53,190 nt of DNA from Planctomyces sp. (GTDB taxonomy: Bacteria > Planctomycetota > Planctomycetia > Planctomycetales > Planctomycetaceae). Where the stretch lies: assembly GCA_013822855.1 (NCBI GenBank), contig PNLE01000005.1, positions 1 through 53,190 of the forward strand. The letters run 5' to 3'. The translations under genes were made by a program, and so were the position numbers. This document shows, piece by piece, positions 52,549 through 53,190 of the stretch (positions are counted from its first letter, which is position 1; each line of letters begins with the position of its first letter). Below the pieces are notes generated by a model. The model was not told where the DNA came from. It did no database searches and was given only the letters and a program-made list of their open reading frames with translations.

Positions 52549-53190
52549 ATGGCGACGAAGTACGTATTTTTCTTCGGGGATGGCAAGGCTGACGGCAACG
52601 CCAAGATGAAGAACGAGCTGGGTGGCAAAGGGGCCAACCTGGCGGAAATGACGAACATCGGCCTGCCCGTCCCTGCCGGTTTCACCATCAGCACCGAAGT
52701 CTGCACGTATTACTACGGCCACGAGAACACCTACCCGCCAGAACTCGAAGCCCAGGTCGACGCGGCCATGGCGCTCGTCGAAAAGGCGATGGGGAAAAAG
52801 TTCGGCGACACGACCGATCCGCTGCTGGTCTCCTGCCGGTCGGGTGCCCGCGAATCGATGCCCGGCATGATGGACACCGTGCTCAACATCGGCCTGAACG
52901 ATGTGACCGTCGAGGCCCTCACCAAGGCTTCCGGCAACGAACGTTTCGCCTGGGACAGCTACCGCCGCTTCGTGCAGATGTACGGCGACGTCGTCATGGG
53001 CCTGAAGCCCGAGAAGAAGACCGACATCGATCCCTTTGAAGATCTGCTCGAAAAGAAAAAGCATGCCGCCGGTGTGCACTTCGACAACGAACTGAGCGTC
53101 GCACAGCTCAAGGAGCTCGTCGCCGAGTTCAAGGCCGCCATCAAGGCCAAGACGGGCCAGGACTTCCCCACCGATCCCAAGAAGCAGGTC
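52549..53190 (+). CDS. ppdK: pyruvate, phosphate dikinase (N-terminal part, runs off the window)
   Basis: The first 214 residues are in view and no stop is reached. The ATP-grasp N-terminus of PPDK is clear: [45 protein letters not shown], then [25 protein letters not shown] and [21 protein letters not shown] interconverts pyruvate, ATP and phosphate with phosphoenolpyruvate, AMP and pyrophosphate. AGGGGTAGGG lies upstream of the ATG with about 9 nt spacing. The full protein should be near 880-900 residues. Confidence 0.97.
   Translation, partial: MATKYVFFFGDGKADGNAKMKNELGGKGANLAEMTNIGLPVPAGFTISTEVCTYYYGHENTYPPELEAQVDAAMALVEKAMGKKFGDTTDPLLVSCRSGARESMPGMMDTVLNIGLNDVTVEALTKASGNERFAWDSYRRFVQMYGDVVMGLKPEKKTDIDPFEDLLEKKKHAAGVHFDNELSVAQLKELVAEFKAAIKAKTGQDFPTDPKKQV

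Overview
The window is a GC-rich stretch of what looks like a member of the Planctomycetota. The evidence is the family mix: a 3-keto-disaccharide hydrolase (DUF1080) protein, two DUF1559 prepilin-like proteins, a planctomycete-type CxxCH plus WD40 protein, a DUF5117/5118 metalloprotease, a DUF3500 protein, an excisionase-HTH/PTS-IIA fusion, and a CitG-like plus PTPS-like pair of the kind found with tetrahydromethanopterin genes. Genus cannot be fixed from sequence reading alone. I see no rRNA, tRNA, CRISPR array, prophage or transposase.

Layout. 1-1730: end of an alpha/beta hydrolase, a DUF3592 membrane protein and the DUF1080 protein. 1827-8543: an iron-sulfur locus, with a DUF971 gene divergent from sufR-nuoB-sufC-sufB-sufD-(Rieske/DUF59 fusion) across a spacer holding a perfect 8-bp inverted repeat like an iron-regulator box. 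8544-9065: palindromic repeats. 9066-16986: a Tat-exported DUF3500 protein, a sugar isomerase-like protein, HTH-PTS IIA, a PIG-L deacetylase, a PP2C phosphatase and a large exported zinc metalloprotease closed by a terminator. 17225-22479: an orphan secreted protein, an anti-anti-sigma STAS protein, LarC with a His-rich tail, a 28-residue basic peptide gene and the c-type heme/WD40 protein. 22691-29972, all on the minus strand: sucC, sucD, a ROK kinase, ppx/gppA and ppk1, a central-carbon and polyphosphate block. 30151-31863: the CitG-like and PTPS-like genes.

31.2-34.7 kb is an accessory patch full of GTAG-headed palindromes (REPs, several paired as REPINs). It carries a small membrane gene split by a stop codon, an SGNH hydrolase, and tandem small membrane paralogues. 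34770-46202: an FAD monooxygenase, a K+ channel, a small conserved gene, Tex, a small lipoprotein, a hybrid histidine kinase, an exported hydrolase and the DUF1559 pair. 46220-52051: a DUF2306 membrane protein, a GntR(YtrA)-ABC ATPase-permease operon and an HD protein. The window ends in the 5' part of ppdK.

The most interesting system is the iron-sulfur locus. It gathers the SUF scaffold, its likely repressor, the two accessory domains (DUF59 and DUF971) that flank the P-loop ATPase in plant HCF101, and a complex I subunit (NuoB) that carries cluster N2. This suggests, as inference, a unit linking Fe-S cluster assembly to delivery into respiratory proteins.
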